Assembly: GCA_934448295.1 (NCBI GenBank)
Contig: CAKSEY010000011.1
Span: 41,179-105,178, forward strand
Length of the DNA stretch: 64,000 nucleotides
Direction: 5' to 3'
Source of the DNA: an uncultured Oscillospiraceae bacterium
GTDB taxonomy: Bacteria > Bacillota > Clostridia > Oscillospirales > Ruminococcaceae
Shown: one piece after another, positions 22,665 through 31,211 of the stretch
Position numbering within the stretch: the first letter of the stretch is position 1
Layout of the letters: each line of letters starts with the position of its first letter
The notes under the pieces: generated by a model
Databases searched by the model: none
Seen by the model: only the letters and a program-made list of their open reading frames with translations
Told to the model about the DNA's origin: nothing
Made by a program: the position numbers and the translations under genes

Positions 22665-23233
22665 TACTTCTGATAGACAACTACGACAGCTTTTCATATA
22701 ATCTTTATCAGCTCATCGGCGGGATAGATCCGGACATAAAGGTCATTCGCAACGATGAAATGACGGTTGACGAGATACTCGCGATGAAACCCTCTCACAT
22801 CATCGTAAGCCCCGGTCCCGGACGTCCCTGCGACGCGGGCGTGTGCGAGGACATTATAAAGGCTGCCGCCGGAAAAATTCCGGTGTTGGGCGTGTGCCTC
22901 GGTCATCAGGCGATATGCGAGAGCTTTGGCGCTGAAATAACCTACGCGAAGAAGCTCATGCACGGAAAGAAATCCCTCACGGAGCTGGACACGGAAAGCA
23001 CGCTGTTCCGTGGACTCCCTGAGAAATGCGAGGTAGCAAGGTATCACTCCCTGGCGGCTTCCGAGGACGGATTCCCGGAGTGCCTGAAGGTCACGGCGCG
23101 CACGGACGACGGCGAGATAATGGCGGTGGAGCACAGAGACTACCCGATTTTCGGGGTACAGTTCCACCCGGAATCAATACTTACACAGAACGGAAGAAAA
23201 ATGGCTGAGAATTTTCTGGAGGTAACATTATGA
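22661..23233 (+). CDS. trpG: Anthranilate synthase component II (glutamine amidotransferase)
   Basis: A 190-residue class I glutaminase supplying ammonia to TrpE. The catalytic Cys is in Gly-Val-Cys-Leu-Gly-His-Gln (about residue 79), with the His-Glu pair in Phe-His-Pro-Glu-Ser near the C-terminus. Asp-Asn-Tyr-Asp-Ser-Phe at the N-terminus is typical of TrpG/PabA. ATG 22661 overlaps the trpE stop (ATGA) and has AGGAGGAG upstream; a longer in-frame start at 22601 is rejected. Confidence 0.95.
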   Translation: MILLIDNYDSFSYNLYQLIGGIDPDIKVIRNDEMTVDEILAMKPSHIIVSPGPGRPCDAGVCEDIIKAAAGKIPVLGVCLGHQAICESFGAEITYAKKLMHGKKSLTELDTESTLFRGLPEKCEVARYHSLAASEDGFPECLKVTARTDDGEIMAVEHRDYPIFGVQFHPESILTQNGRKMAENFLEVTL

Positions 23234-24243
23234 TTAAGGAAATGATCAAAAAGGCTGCGGCAGGAACCGACCTCGCCTACGACGAGGCTGCGGAGGTCAC
23301 CCGCGAAATAATGACCGGAAACACCACTCCGGCGCAGACTGCGGCTTACCTGACGGCGCTCCACATCAAGGGCGAGACGGCGGACGAAATTTCCGCAAGC
23401 GCATATGTTATGCGTGACTGCGCGCTCCGCGTGAACTATTCCGGCGACATTCTGGAGATAGTCGGCACCGGCGGAGACGGCTCCAACTCCATCAACGTTT
23501 CCACCATTTCCGCTCTGATATGCGCCGCAGCCGGAGCCAAGGTGGCAAAGCACGGCAACCGCGCGGCCTCCAGCAAGTGCGGCACCGCCGACTGCCTTGA
23601 GGCTCTCGGGGTGAACATCTCCACCGACCCGGAGGGCAGCGTGAAGCTGCTTGACGAGGTGGGAATGTGCTTCCTGTTTGCGCAGAAGTACCACAGCGCA
23701 ATGAAGTATGTCGGACCCGTCCGCAAGGAGATTGGTATTCCCACCGTATTCAACATTCTGGGGCCGCTCACGAATCCGGCGCACGCAAACTTCCAGCTCC
23801 TCGGAGTTTACAAGCCGGAGCTTCTCGTGCCGATGGCTAAATCCCTGATGAAGCTCGGAGTAAAGCGCGGTATGGCGGTTTACGGCACGGACAGTCTCGA
23901 CGAAATTTCCGTCAGCGCCGCTACGCTGGTTGTGGAGTTCGCGGACGGCGAGTTCAAAAAGTATGAGATCACACCGGAGCAGTTCGGGTTCGCACGGCAC
24001 GAAAAATCCGAGCTTGCCGGAGGAACTCCCGCTGAAAATGCCGAAGCGGCGCGCCGTATCCTCTCAGGAGAAAAGGGCGCGGGCAGGGACGCTGTGCTCC
24101 TGAACGCGGGCGCGGCTCTGCACATTCTGAAAGAAATTTCTATCGAGGAGGGCATACGCCTAGCGGCTGAGGTAATAGACAGCGGCGCGGCGCTCCGCAC
24201 TCTGGACAAATATATCAAGGTCTCCAACGAGGTAAAGGCATGA
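23230..24243 (+). CDS. trpD: Anthranilate phosphoribosyltransferase
   Basis: A 337-residue enzyme that joins anthranilate to PRPP. Gly-Thr-Gly-Gly-Asp-Gly (about residues 79-84) and the following Asn-Val-Ser-Thr bind the phosphoribosyl group. Lys-His-Gly-Asn-Arg-Ala-Ala-Ser-Ser and Gly-Pro-Leu-Thr-Asn-Pro are further family blocks. Full length; start overlaps the trpG stop by four bases. Confidence 0.96.
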   Translation: MIKEMIKKAAAGTDLAYDEAAEVTREIMTGNTTPAQTAAYLTALHIKGETADEISASAYVMRDCALRVNYSGDILEIVGTGGDGSNSINVSTISALICAAAGAKVAKHGNRAASSKCGTADCLEALGVNISTDPEGSVKLLDEVGMCFLFAQKYHSAMKYVGPVRKEIGIPTVFNILGPLTNPAHANFQLLGVYKPELLVPMAKSLMKLGVKRGMAVYGTDSLDEISVSAATLVVEFADGEFKKYEITPEQFGFARHEKSELAGGTPAENAEAARRILSGEKGAGRDAVLLNAGAALHILKEISIEEGIRLAAEVIDSGAALRTLDKYIKVSNEVKA

Positions 24244-25019
24244 TTTTAGACGAAATAGCAGAGCGTACCAGACAGCGCATTGCAGAGGAAAAAGCCGCAG
24301 TCCCGCTGTCGGAGATGAAGAAACGCGCGCTCGCGACGGACGCAAACACAGGATTCCCATTTAAAAAGGCGCTCGGCGGCGATGACATCTCGTTTATCTG
24401 CGAGGTAAAGCGCGCTTCCCCGTCCAAGGGAATGATCGCGGAGGATTTCCCATACCTTGAAATTGCAAAGGACTACGAGCGCGCGGGCGCTGCCGCGATT
24501 TCCTGCCTGACGGAGCCTTTCTGGTTCAAGGGAAAGGACGAGTACCTGACTGAAATAGCGAGCGCCGTGAATATCCCGGTACTCCGCAAGGACTTTACCG
24601 TGGACGAGTACATGATCTATCAGGCAAAGACCCTCGGAGCTTCCGCAGTACTGCTTATCTGCTCGATACTGAGCCGCGAACAGCTTGCGGAATACCTCGG
24701 AATTGCGCACGGTCTTGGACTTTCAGCGCTGGTTGAGGCTCACGACGAGGAAGAGGTCAGAACTGCTCTTTCGGTCGGCGCGGGAATAATCGGGGTCAAC
24801 AACCGCGACCTGAAAACGTTCACCGTGGATATCCACAATTCCGCAAGGCTGAGAAAGCTGGTTCCGCCGGAGGTGATGTTCGTTTCTGAAAGCGGTATCA
24901 GGACAGCCGCTGATGTTGCGGCACTCCGGGAGAACGGAACAAACGCGGTGCTCATCGGCGAAACGCTCATGCGCAGCCCGGACAAAAAGGCGGCTCTGGC
25001 GGAGCTGAGAGGTCGCTGA
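24240..25019 (+). CDS. trpC: Indole-3-glycerol-phosphate synthase
   Basis: A 259-residue TIM-barrel enzyme closing the indole ring. Cys-Glu-Val-Lys-Arg-Ala-Ser-Pro-Ser-Lys-Gly (about residues 52-62) holds the catalytic lysine region, Leu-Arg-Lys-Asp-Phe (about 117-121) the second lysine, and Gly-Val-Asn-Asn-Arg-Asp-Leu and Ser-Glu-Ser-Gly-Ile the phosphate-binding side. Four-base overlap with trpD. Confidence 0.96.
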   Translation: MILDEIAERTRQRIAEEKAAVPLSEMKKRALATDANTGFPFKKALGGDDISFICEVKRASPSKGMIAEDFPYLEIAKDYERAGAAAISCLTEPFWFKGKDEYLTEIASAVNIPVLRKDFTVDEYMIYQAKTLGASAVLLICSILSREQLAEYLGIAHGLGLSALVEAHDEEEVRTALSVGAGIIGVNNRDLKTFTVDIHNSARLRKLVPPEVMFVSESGIRTAADVAALRENGTNAVLIGETLMRSPDKKAALAELRGR

Positions 25020-25020
25020 G

Positions 25021-25632
25021 ATGAAGATTAAGCTGTGCGGAATGTTCCGCGAGTGCGACATAGATTACGCGAACGAGGCAATGCCGGATTACATCGGGTT
25101 TGTGCTGGAGTTCCCGAAAAGCCACCGGAGCGTTGACTTCGAAACGGCGAAGCGGCTCCGGACGCGGCTGGCTCCGGGAATAAAAGCCGTAGGGGTTTTC
25201 GTGGATTCCCCGGAAACCACTTGCGCTGAGTACGCCAACCGTGGTATAATAGATGTGATCCAACTCCATGGAAGCGAGGGCGCTGACTACATCTCGCGGC
25301 TGAGGAAGCTCACCGGAGCGCCGATTATCAAGGCGGCAAAGGTGAGGAGCTCCGAGGACATCAGGCAGGTGCAGGGGCTCGGCGCGGATTTTATTCTGCT
25401 TGACAACGGCACCGGAACCGGAAAAATGTTCGACCATTCCCTGCTTGACGGCGCGAAGATACGTCAGCCGTTCTTCCTGGCGGGGGGGCTCGACCCGGAT
25501 AATCTGAAACAGGCGGCGGAAGTAATAAAGCCCTACTGCGTGGATCTATCCAGCGGCATTGAAACCAACCGGGTAAAGGACAAGGAAAAAATGCTTGCGG
25601 CGGTAAGGGCTGTAAGAGAAATACATGACTGA
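25021..25632 (+). CDS. trpF: Phosphoribosylanthranilate isomerase
   Basis: A 203-residue TIM-barrel isomerase. The catalytic Cys is in Lys-Leu-Cys-Gly-Met-Phe (residue 6), a variation of the usual Lys-Ile-Cys-Gly; the general acid Asp is expected in Leu-Leu-Asp-Asn-Gly-Thr-Gly-Thr-Gly. Ala-Gly-Gly-Leu-Asp-Pro-Asp-Asn closes the phosphate site. Separate from trpC here (one base apart) rather than fused. Confidence 0.95.
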   Translation: MKIKLCGMFRECDIDYANEAMPDYIGFVLEFPKSHRSVDFETAKRLRTRLAPGIKAVGVFVDSPETTCAEYANRGIIDVIQLHGSEGADYISRLRKLTGAPIIKAAKVRSSEDIRQVQGLGADFILLDNGTGTGKMFDHSLLDGAKIRQPFFLAGGLDPDNLKQAAEVIKPYCVDLSSGIETNRVKDKEKMLAAVRAVREIHD

Positions 25633-25645
25633 AAGGAAAATACAG

Positions 25646-26830
25646 ATGGCAAAGGGACGCTACGGCGATTTCGGCGGACAGTATATCCCCGAAACGCTCA
25701 TGAACGAAATACACAGGCTGGAGGAAGCCTACGAATTCTACAAGCACGACAAGCAGTTCAACGACGAGCTGAACACCCTGCTTCGCGAATATGCAGGCAG
25801 ACCCTCCCTGCTCTACTATGCGGAGAAAATGACAAAGGATCTGGGCGGCGCGAAAATATACTTCAAGCGCGAGGATCTCAACCACACAGGTTCCCACAAG
25901 ATAAACAACGTGCTGGGTCAGGCTTTGCTTGCGAAGAAGATGGGCAAGACCAGAATCATCGCTGAAACAGGCGCAGGTCAGCACGGAGTTGCGGCGGCTA
26001 CCGCGGCGGCTCTGCTCGGGCTGGAGTGCGAGATATTCATGGGCAAGGAGGACACCATCCGCCAGGCTCTGAACGTTTACCGCATGGAGCTTCTCGGCGC
26101 AAAGGTAAACCCCGTCACCACCGGAACCATGACCCTCAAGGACGCAGTAAACGAGGCTATGCGCGACTGGACGACACGCGTTGACGACACGCTGTATGTT
26201 CTCGGCTCGGTAATGGGGCCGCACCCGTTCCCGATGATAGTGCGCGATTTCCAGAGCGTTATCTCCAAGGAAGCAAGAGAGCAGATACTCGAAAAGGAGG
26301 GAAAGCTCCCGACCGCCGTTATGGCGTGCGTGGGCGGCGGCTCCAACGCGATGGGTATGTTCTACAACTTTATCAACGACAAGGACGTTCGGCTTATCGG
26401 CTGTGAGGCGGCGGGACGCGGCGTAGATACCGGAGAGACGGCGGCTACGATCGCTACCGGAACGCTGGGTATCTTCCACGGAATGAAGTCCCTTTTCTGC
26501 CAGAACGAATACGGTCAGATAGCTCCGGTTTACTCCATCTCCGCCGGTCTGGACTACCCCGGGATCGGCCCGGAGCACGCTCATCTCCACGAGATAGGCA
26601 GAGCGGAATATGTCCCGGTGACTGACGATGAAGCGGTGAACGCGTTTGAATACATCGCCCGCACCGAGGGTATAATCTGCGCGATAGAAAGCGCGCACGC
26701 CGTTGCACATCTGATGAAGATAGCTCCGACAATGAGCAAGGACGACATCATAATCTGCTGTCTGTCCGGACGCGGCGACAAGGACGTTGCGGCAATCGCA
26801 AGATACAGGGGGATAGATCTGCATGAATAA
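25646..26830 (+). CDS. trpB: Tryptophan synthase beta chain
   Basis: A 394-residue PLP enzyme joining indole and serine. The PLP lysine is in Gly-Ser-His-Lys-Ile-Asn-Asn (residue 85), with Glu-Thr-Gly-Ala-Gly-Gln-His-Gly and the phosphate loop Val-Gly-Gly-Gly-Ser-Asn-Ala. The ATG at 25646 has AAAGGA upstream and gives the usual Lys-Gly-Arg-Tyr-Gly-x-Phe-Gly-Gly-Gln start; an ATG at 25625 overlapping trpF has no such site. This is the standard (TrpB1) form paired with TrpA. Confidence 0.96.
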   Translation: MAKGRYGDFGGQYIPETLMNEIHRLEEAYEFYKHDKQFNDELNTLLREYAGRPSLLYYAEKMTKDLGGAKIYFKREDLNHTGSHKINNVLGQALLAKKMGKTRIIAETGAGQHGVAAATAAALLGLECEIFMGKEDTIRQALNVYRMELLGAKVNPVTTGTMTLKDAVNEAMRDWTTRVDDTLYVLGSVMGPHPFPMIVRDFQSVISKEAREQILEKEGKLPTAVMACVGGGSNAMGMFYNFINDKDVRLIGCEAAGRGVDTGETAATIATGTLGIFHGMKSLFCQNEYGQIAPVYSISAGLDYPGIGPEHAHLHEIGRAEYVPVTDDEAVNAFEYIARTEGIICAIESAHAVAHLMKIAPTMSKDDIIICCLSGRGDKDVAAIARYRGIDLHE

Positions 26831-27593
26831 GATACATAACGCATTTGAGAACAAAAAGGCATTTATCGGCTTCCTCACCGCCGGAGACCCGACATTTGAG
26901 GACAGCTACAATAATATCATGGCGATGGTAAAGGCAGGCGCCGACCTCATAGAAATCGGTATTCCGTTCAGCGACCCCATCGCAGAGGGGCCTGTAATTC
27001 AGGATGCGAATATCCGCGCGCTCAGCAAGGGCATGACCACCGACCGCGCGTTTGAGCTTGCGGAAAAGGTTCGCCAGGGCACGGATATCCCGATATGCTT
27101 CATGACCTATCTGAATCCGGTGTTCAAGTACGGCTACGACAGGTTCTTTGCACGGTGCAAGGAAATCGGGGTTGACGGGCTTATCTGCCCGGATATGCCT
27201 TTCGAGGAGAAGCACGAAGCCGCCGATGTCGCCCAGAAGTACGGCGTTTCCGTTATTTCGCTCATTGCCCCGACCAGCGAAGAGCGCATAAAGATGATCG
27301 CCAGCGAAGCGGAGGGCTTCATCTACATAGTTTCCTCAATGGGCGTTACAGGAGTCCGCAGCGAGATAAAAACAGACCTCGGACACATCATGGAGGCTGT
27401 AAGGAAGTACGCGAAGGTTCCTGCGGCTATCGGATTCGGTATCAGCAAGCCGGAGCAGGCAAAGAAAATGTCCGGGCTTGCGGACGGAGTTATCGTCGGC
27501 AGCGCGATAGTGAAGCTTGTTGCGCAGTACGGCAGCGAGGCTCCCGAGCATATATACGAATATGTGAAGTCCATGAAGGACGCTGTAAGATAA
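26823..27593 (+). CDS. trpA: Tryptophan synthase alpha chain
   Basis: A 256-residue TIM barrel cleaving indole-3-glycerol phosphate and channelling indole to TrpB. The catalytic Glu is in Leu-Ile-Glu-Ile-Gly-Ile-Pro-Phe-Ser-Asp-Pro (about residue 42) and the catalytic Asp in Gly-Leu-Ile-Cys-Pro-Asp-Met-Pro. It overlaps trpB by eight bases and ends the trpEGDCFBA operon. Confidence 0.96.
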   Translation: MNKIHNAFENKKAFIGFLTAGDPTFEDSYNNIMAMVKAGADLIEIGIPFSDPIAEGPVIQDANIRALSKGMTTDRAFELAEKVRQGTDIPICFMTYLNPVFKYGYDRFFARCKEIGVDGLICPDMPFEEKHEAADVAQKYGVSVISLIAPTSEERIKMIASEAEGFIYIVSSMGVTGVRSEIKTDLGHIMEAVRKYAKVPAAIGFGISKPEQAKKMSGLADGVIVGSAIVKLVAQYGSEAPEHIYEYVKSMKDAVR

Positions 27594-27594
27594 C

Positions 27595-27629
27595 AAAAAG
27601 CCCCGGGAAGCTTTTGTGCTCCCCGGGGT
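27595..27629 (-). terminator. Terminator of dapL
   Basis: A long GC stem (CCCCGGG with CCCGGGG, continued by AGC/GCT after one mismatch). On the minus strand it is followed by five Ts. The plus side lacks a good T run, so it may be leaky for trp transcripts. Confidence 0.75.
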
Positions 27630-27634
27630 CGTTA

Positions 27635-28840
27635 TTATTTCTTGAACAGCTTCTTGAATCTCTCCATGGCTTCCGTGGTGAGTTCGTGAGTGCTGAACGC
27701 GGTCAGCCTGAACCAGCCGTCGCCGTTAGCGCCGAATCCAGCGCCGGGAGTTCCCACAACCTGTATCTCGTTAAGCAGATAATCGAAGAAAGACCAGCTA
27801 TCCATTCCGTTCGGGCTCTTCAGCCAGATATACGGGGAATTGATACCGCCGGTGTACTTGATTCCCAGCTCGTCGCAGGTTCTGGCAATAATGCGCGCGT
27901 TCTCCTGATAATACGCAATGGTTGCCTTGGTCTGCTTCTGTCCCTCGGGAGTGAACACAGCCTCCGCCGCGCGCTGTACGGGATAGGAAACACCGTTGAA
28001 CTTGCTGCCCTGACGTCTGTTCCAGAGATCGGCGATCTTTACGTCCTCGCCGCTGCTGTTCTTCTGAACCAGCTCGTCCGGAACTATCGTGTAGCCGCAG
28101 CGTGTGCCGGTGAATCCAGCCGTCTTGGACAGGGAGCATATCTCGATAGCGCACTTCTTCGCGCCCTCTATAAGATAAATGCTTCTGGGGAGCTCAGGTT
28201 CGGTGATGAACGCCTCATAAGCGGCATCAAAGATGACGACTGCGTTGTTCGCCAGCGCGTAGTCCACCCACTCCTTAAGCTGAGCCTTTGTATACACGGA
28301 GCCCGTGGGGTTATTCGGAGAGCAGAGGTAGATTATATCCGCCTTTACGTCCTTGGGAGGCATTGCAGCAAAGCCGTTTTCCTCAGTGGAATCGGCGTAA
28401 ACCACCGTATTTCCGCTCATGATGTTGCTGTCAACGTAAACGGGATACGCAGGGTCGGTAACTACGACAGTATTGCCCTCGCCGAAGATGTCGATAATAT
28501 TGCCGCAGTCGCTCTTTGCGCCGTCGCTTATGTGGATAACTGCGGGGTCTACTTCAGCGCCGAAGCTCTTGTAATAACCGGAAATCGCGTCGCGGAGGAA
28601 GTCATAGCCCGCACCGCTGTCCTCGTAACCGCGGAAGGTCTCCTTTACGCCCATTTCCTTTGCAGCCTTCACCATTGCGTCAACAACAACGGGAGCCAGC
28701 GGCTGTGTAACATCGCCGATGCCCATTCTGATGAGATTTGCCTCAGGGTGAGCGGCAGTGTATGCCTTTATCCTCTTTGCGATATCAATGAAGAGATAAT
28801 TCTTTTTCAGGTTGAAGAAGTTTTCGTTCAGTTTTGCCAT
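27635..28840 (-). CDS. dapL: LL-diaminopimelate aminotransferase
   Basis: A 401-residue fold-type I PLP enzyme that converts tetrahydrodipicolinate to LL-diaminopimelate in one step for lysine and cell-wall synthesis. The PLP lysine is in Ser-Leu-Ser-Lys-Thr-Ala-Gly-Phe-Thr-Gly-Thr-Arg-Cys-Gly-Tyr (about residue 239), and Ser-Pro-Asn-Asn-Pro-Thr-Gly and Phe-Asp-Ala-Ala-Tyr precede it. N-terminal Asn-Glu-Asn-Phe...Tyr-Leu-Phe matches DapL. AAAGGAC precedes the ATG. Monocistronic. Confidence 0.93.
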   Translation of the reverse strand: MAKLNENFFNLKKNYLFIDIAKRIKAYTAAHPEANLIRMGIGDVTQPLAPVVVDAMVKAAKEMGVKETFRGYEDSGAGYDFLRDAISGYYKSFGAEVDPAVIHISDGAKSDCGNIIDIFGEGNTVVVTDPAYPVYVDSNIMSGNTVVYADSTEENGFAAMPPKDVKADIIYLCSPNNPTGSVYTKAQLKEWVDYALANNAVVIFDAAYEAFITEPELPRSIYLIEGAKKCAIEICSLSKTAGFTGTRCGYTIVPDELVQKNSSGEDVKIADLWNRRQGSKFNGVSYPVQRAAEAVFTPEGQKQTKATIAYYQENARIIARTCDELGIKYTGGINSPYIWLKSPNGMDSWSFFDYLLNEIQVVGTPGAGFGANGDGWFRLTAFSTHELTTEAMERFKKLFKK

Positions 28841-28897
28841 TTTCCAATGTCCTTTCGTCTTTCATTACGTTTTCACTGAAACGTTAGTCCACACTAT

Positions 28898-28926
28898 ATT
28901 TTACTATATTTCTTGCGGTTTGTCAA
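28898..28926 (-). promoter_or_regulatory. SigA promoter of dapL
   Basis: TTGACA (28921-28926), 17 bases, TAAAAT (28898-28903) on the minus strand. A near-palindrome of ACGTTT arms (28868-28885) lies in the leader. Confidence 0.75.
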
Positions 28927-28977
28927 TGCTTTTTGAATATTGATTAAAGTTTTTAACCTCTAAATATTTTTCTCCCC

Positions 28978-29006
28978 TTGACAAACAGGAACAAATGTGC
29001 TAAAAT
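28978..29006 (+). promoter_or_regulatory. SigA promoter of the 133-residue unknown gene
   Basis: TTGACA (28978-28983), 17 bases, TAAAAT (29001-29006), diverging from the dapL promoter. Confidence 0.75.
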
Positions 29007-29039
29007 AGACATATAAGATTGGTCAACGGTGGTGTAACA

Positions 29040-29441
29040 ATGCGAAATTTGTCGAAGTCGGTAAAAAGCTCACTGAAATATGGTTTGTTCACGGATATCA
29101 CCCGGATACAGGCCGAAAACCATATATGCGAATCCTATTCGGTTTACCCGATGGATATTGACGACAATTCTTCATGGATAGAATTCCACTCTGTGAAGTC
29201 TCACAGGCTTGCCGTGCTGATGCACAGAAAATACCGTCTTGCATTTGTACTCACTGAGCTGAAGATAAGATCCCCGGATTTTCATGTGGAATATGTTGAC
29301 AGCTTTGACGAGCCAGAATGGTACATCGACGATGTAGATGTGTTCAACAACGATTTCCCGTATTTACGCTGGCACGAGCCGGAAACCATTGTGAATCCTC
29401 ACGGGTTTGATCTTATGGACATGAGGTTTGCAACTGAATAA
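29040..29441 (+). CDS. Hypothetical protein, unknown function
   Basis: A 133-residue soluble protein, not recognised. After a basic N-terminal 20 residues it is rich in aromatic and acidic residues, with Asp-Asp-Asn-Ser-Ser-Trp-Ile-Glu-Phe, Trp-Tyr-Ile-Asp-Asp-Val-Asp-Val and Tyr-Leu-Arg-Trp-His-Glu-Pro. No signal peptide or membrane segment. ATG 29040 has GGTGGTG upstream; a TTG at 29019 would add seven residues. It has its own promoter and terminator, so it is a monocistronic gene. Confidence 0.7.
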   Translation: MRNLSKSVKSSLKYGLFTDITRIQAENHICESYSVYPMDIDDNSSWIEFHSVKSHRLAVLMHRKYRLAFVLTELKIRSPDFHVEYVDSFDEPEWYIDDVDVFNNDFPYLRWHEPETIVNPHGFDLMDMRFATE

Positions 29442-29444
29442 GCA

Positions 29445-29482
29445 ACATCCCGGAGCAATCAGGTATGCCCCGGGATGTTTTT
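29445..29482 (+). terminator. Rho-independent terminator
   Basis: ACATCCCGG pairs with CCGGGATGT, followed by five Ts; it ends the small plus-strand gene and faces the chemoreceptor gene. Confidence 0.8.
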
Positions 29483-30974
29483 ATACCTCGCTGCGGCTTA
29501 TTTCAAGCAGCTTTTCGGAAATGCCGGAAACCTCCGCAAACGCTTTCTCCATCATTTCAACAAGCTCTTTCTGTCGCTCTATCGCGCTTCGTATGGACTG
29601 AACCTGCTCAATTGAGGAATTCGCCACGCCCTCCATCGCCGAGGCTGAATGTGCGACCTTTGACTGATACTCGGCGCTTTCGCGGATATTCTTCTGGGTT
29701 TCGAGCACGGTCTTGTTGGAACGGTTCTGGAGCTCGACGATCTCGGCTGCCTCGCTCTTTGCCCTGCCTATCTCCTCGATCCCCTCGGAAACATTCTTTT
29801 CGTTGCCGGAAACCGCTTCGCGGGTCTGCTTCATGCTCTCGTTCATTCTGTCGATCTGCTCGGAAATGCTCTGCGTAGCCTTTCTGCTGCCCGCCGCAAG
29901 CGTGCGCACCTGGGAAGCTACCACTGCAAATCCCCTGCCGTACTCCCCTGCCCGCGCCGCTTCAATGGACGCGTTCAACGCAAGAATATGGGTCTGCTCG
30001 GCGATATCGTCAATGGTTCCGGAGAATCCGGCGATCTCACGGACGCACTCGCCGAGACTGTCCATTCTGTCGCGTATCAGCTTTCCGGATTCGCCGATCT
30101 GCTCGACCGCTCCCGCCGCGCGCTCCATCGTATCTATGTAGCCGCTGCTCTTCTTATAGGACTCGTCCGCTATCTGAGCCATGCTGTCAGTCTGCGTGAG
30201 CACCTCGTTCATAAGCCTGTCCATGTCGGATATTCCGGAGGTGGTGTCGCGGACGTGCTCCAGCGTATTTTCACAGCCTTTCATTGTCTTATCGGCTTCG
30301 CTCTCGATACGGTGGTTGTTGTCAGCGGAGTTCTGCATTGCTTTGCTGAGGTTGATCATCAGCCCGGAAAGCTGCTCGGAAGCAGTTCCGCAGTTATCCA
30401 GAATATTCTTTACCTGCTCGGAATTATGCAGATTCTCCAGCATTTTTCTTGTCCTGCCGGAGAGCGCGATAAACACTGCGGACATAGCGACATACTCCAT
30501 CGCGTAGCCCAGGGTATACGCAATAAACCAGCCCATTCTTGTGCGGTCGCCGATGTCCGCGTTTCCGGAGCGGAAATATACCGCCGCTACAAGGCACACA
30601 AATCCTATCACGGAGGTCAGCACCGTGAATTTCTTGTCAAAATAAAGGCAGCTCAGCGCCATAGCAAGCAGATATGTCATGTATATGCCGATGTGAGAGT
30701 TACTAGCCATCAGTGCGATAACAACAGCAACGGCAAAAACGCTGTAATACTTGATGAACTTCGCCGGAACCTTAAGCTTGTAGAGTATCATAGGGGAAAC
30801 GGTGCAGACAACTCCGAACGGAGTTATCATACAAAGCTCCGGGATAGTCACCTTGAAGATCCCCAGAGCGGACAGCAGGAAAAACAGAGGGAAAACAAGA
30901 GTTATTCCAAGCATGACCTTGCACATCAGATGACTGACGGCTTTTTCATTCTTTTCAAAAAAATCCTCATTCAT
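29481..30974 (-). CDS. Methyl-accepting chemotaxis-type signal transducer
   Basis: A 497-residue protein. Residues about 18-190 hold around six membrane helices with only short external loops and no classical periplasmic sensor domain. A long coiled coil follows, with the highly conserved signalling hairpin at about 335-380 (Ile-Ala-Glu-Gln-Thr-His-Ile-Leu-Ala-Leu-Asn-Ala-Ser-Ile-Glu-Ala-Ala-Arg-Ala-Gly). It should couple to CheA/CheW; the stimulus may be a membrane or cytoplasmic cue. ATG 30974 has AAAGGGTG upstream and is preferred over an ATG at 31034. No other chemotaxis or flagellar genes are in the window. Confidence 0.88.
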   Translation of the reverse strand: MNEDFFEKNEKAVSHLMCKVMLGITLVFPLFFLLSALGIFKVTIPELCMITPFGVVCTVSPMILYKLKVPAKFIKYYSVFAVAVVIALMASNSHIGIYMTYLLAMALSCLYFDKKFTVLTSVIGFVCLVAAVYFRSGNADIGDRTRMGWFIAYTLGYAMEYVAMSAVFIALSGRTRKMLENLHNSEQVKNILDNCGTASEQLSGLMINLSKAMQNSADNNHRIESEADKTMKGCENTLEHVRDTTSGISDMDRLMNEVLTQTDSMAQIADESYKKSSGYIDTMERAAGAVEQIGESGKLIRDRMDSLGECVREIAGFSGTIDDIAEQTHILALNASIEAARAGEYGRGFAVVASQVRTLAAGSRKATQSISEQIDRMNESMKQTREAVSGNEKNVSEGIEEIGRAKSEAAEIVELQNRSNKTVLETQKNIRESAEYQSKVAHSASAMEGVANSSIEQVQSIRSAIERQKELVEMMEKAFAEVSGISEKLLEISRSEV

Positions 30975-31045
30975 TATAAACACCCTTTCATTGCCAAGCC
31001 AGATAATCAGCATTATGACCCGCCACATGACCATAATTCTATTTC

Positions 31046-31074
31046 ATTATAGCATTTAAAGATTATCCTGTCAA
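31046..31074 (-). promoter_or_regulatory. Consensus SigA promoter of the chemoreceptor gene
   Basis: TTGACA (31069-31074), 17 bases, TATAAT (31046-31051) on the minus strand. Confidence 0.85.
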
Positions 31075-31157
31075 TGTAATATAAGTTGACAACTTTGTAA
31101 TTCTTACCTTAAACATCGCTTGATTTTCGCCGATACAACCAGCAGTTGATTTTTCCG

Positions 31158-31191
31158 AAAAAAAAAAGAACCCCCGGAAAACCGGAGGTTC
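31158..31191 (-). terminator. Terminator of the amino-acid ABC operon
   Basis: On the minus strand GAACCTCCGG pairs with CCGGGGGTTC over a four-base loop, with a T tract of about ten bases. Confidence 0.9.
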
Positions 31192-31211
31192 TATTTCTAT
31201 TGGAATACCGA

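Noticed and set aside
25391..26878. A 495-codon minus-strand frame across trpF, trpB and trpA
   Set aside because: Antisense shadow of well-identified trp genes; no promoter, ribosome site or recognisable motif.
27614..28879. A 421-codon plus-strand frame opposite dapL
   Set aside because: Antisense shadow; dapL has all family motifs and its own promoter and terminator.
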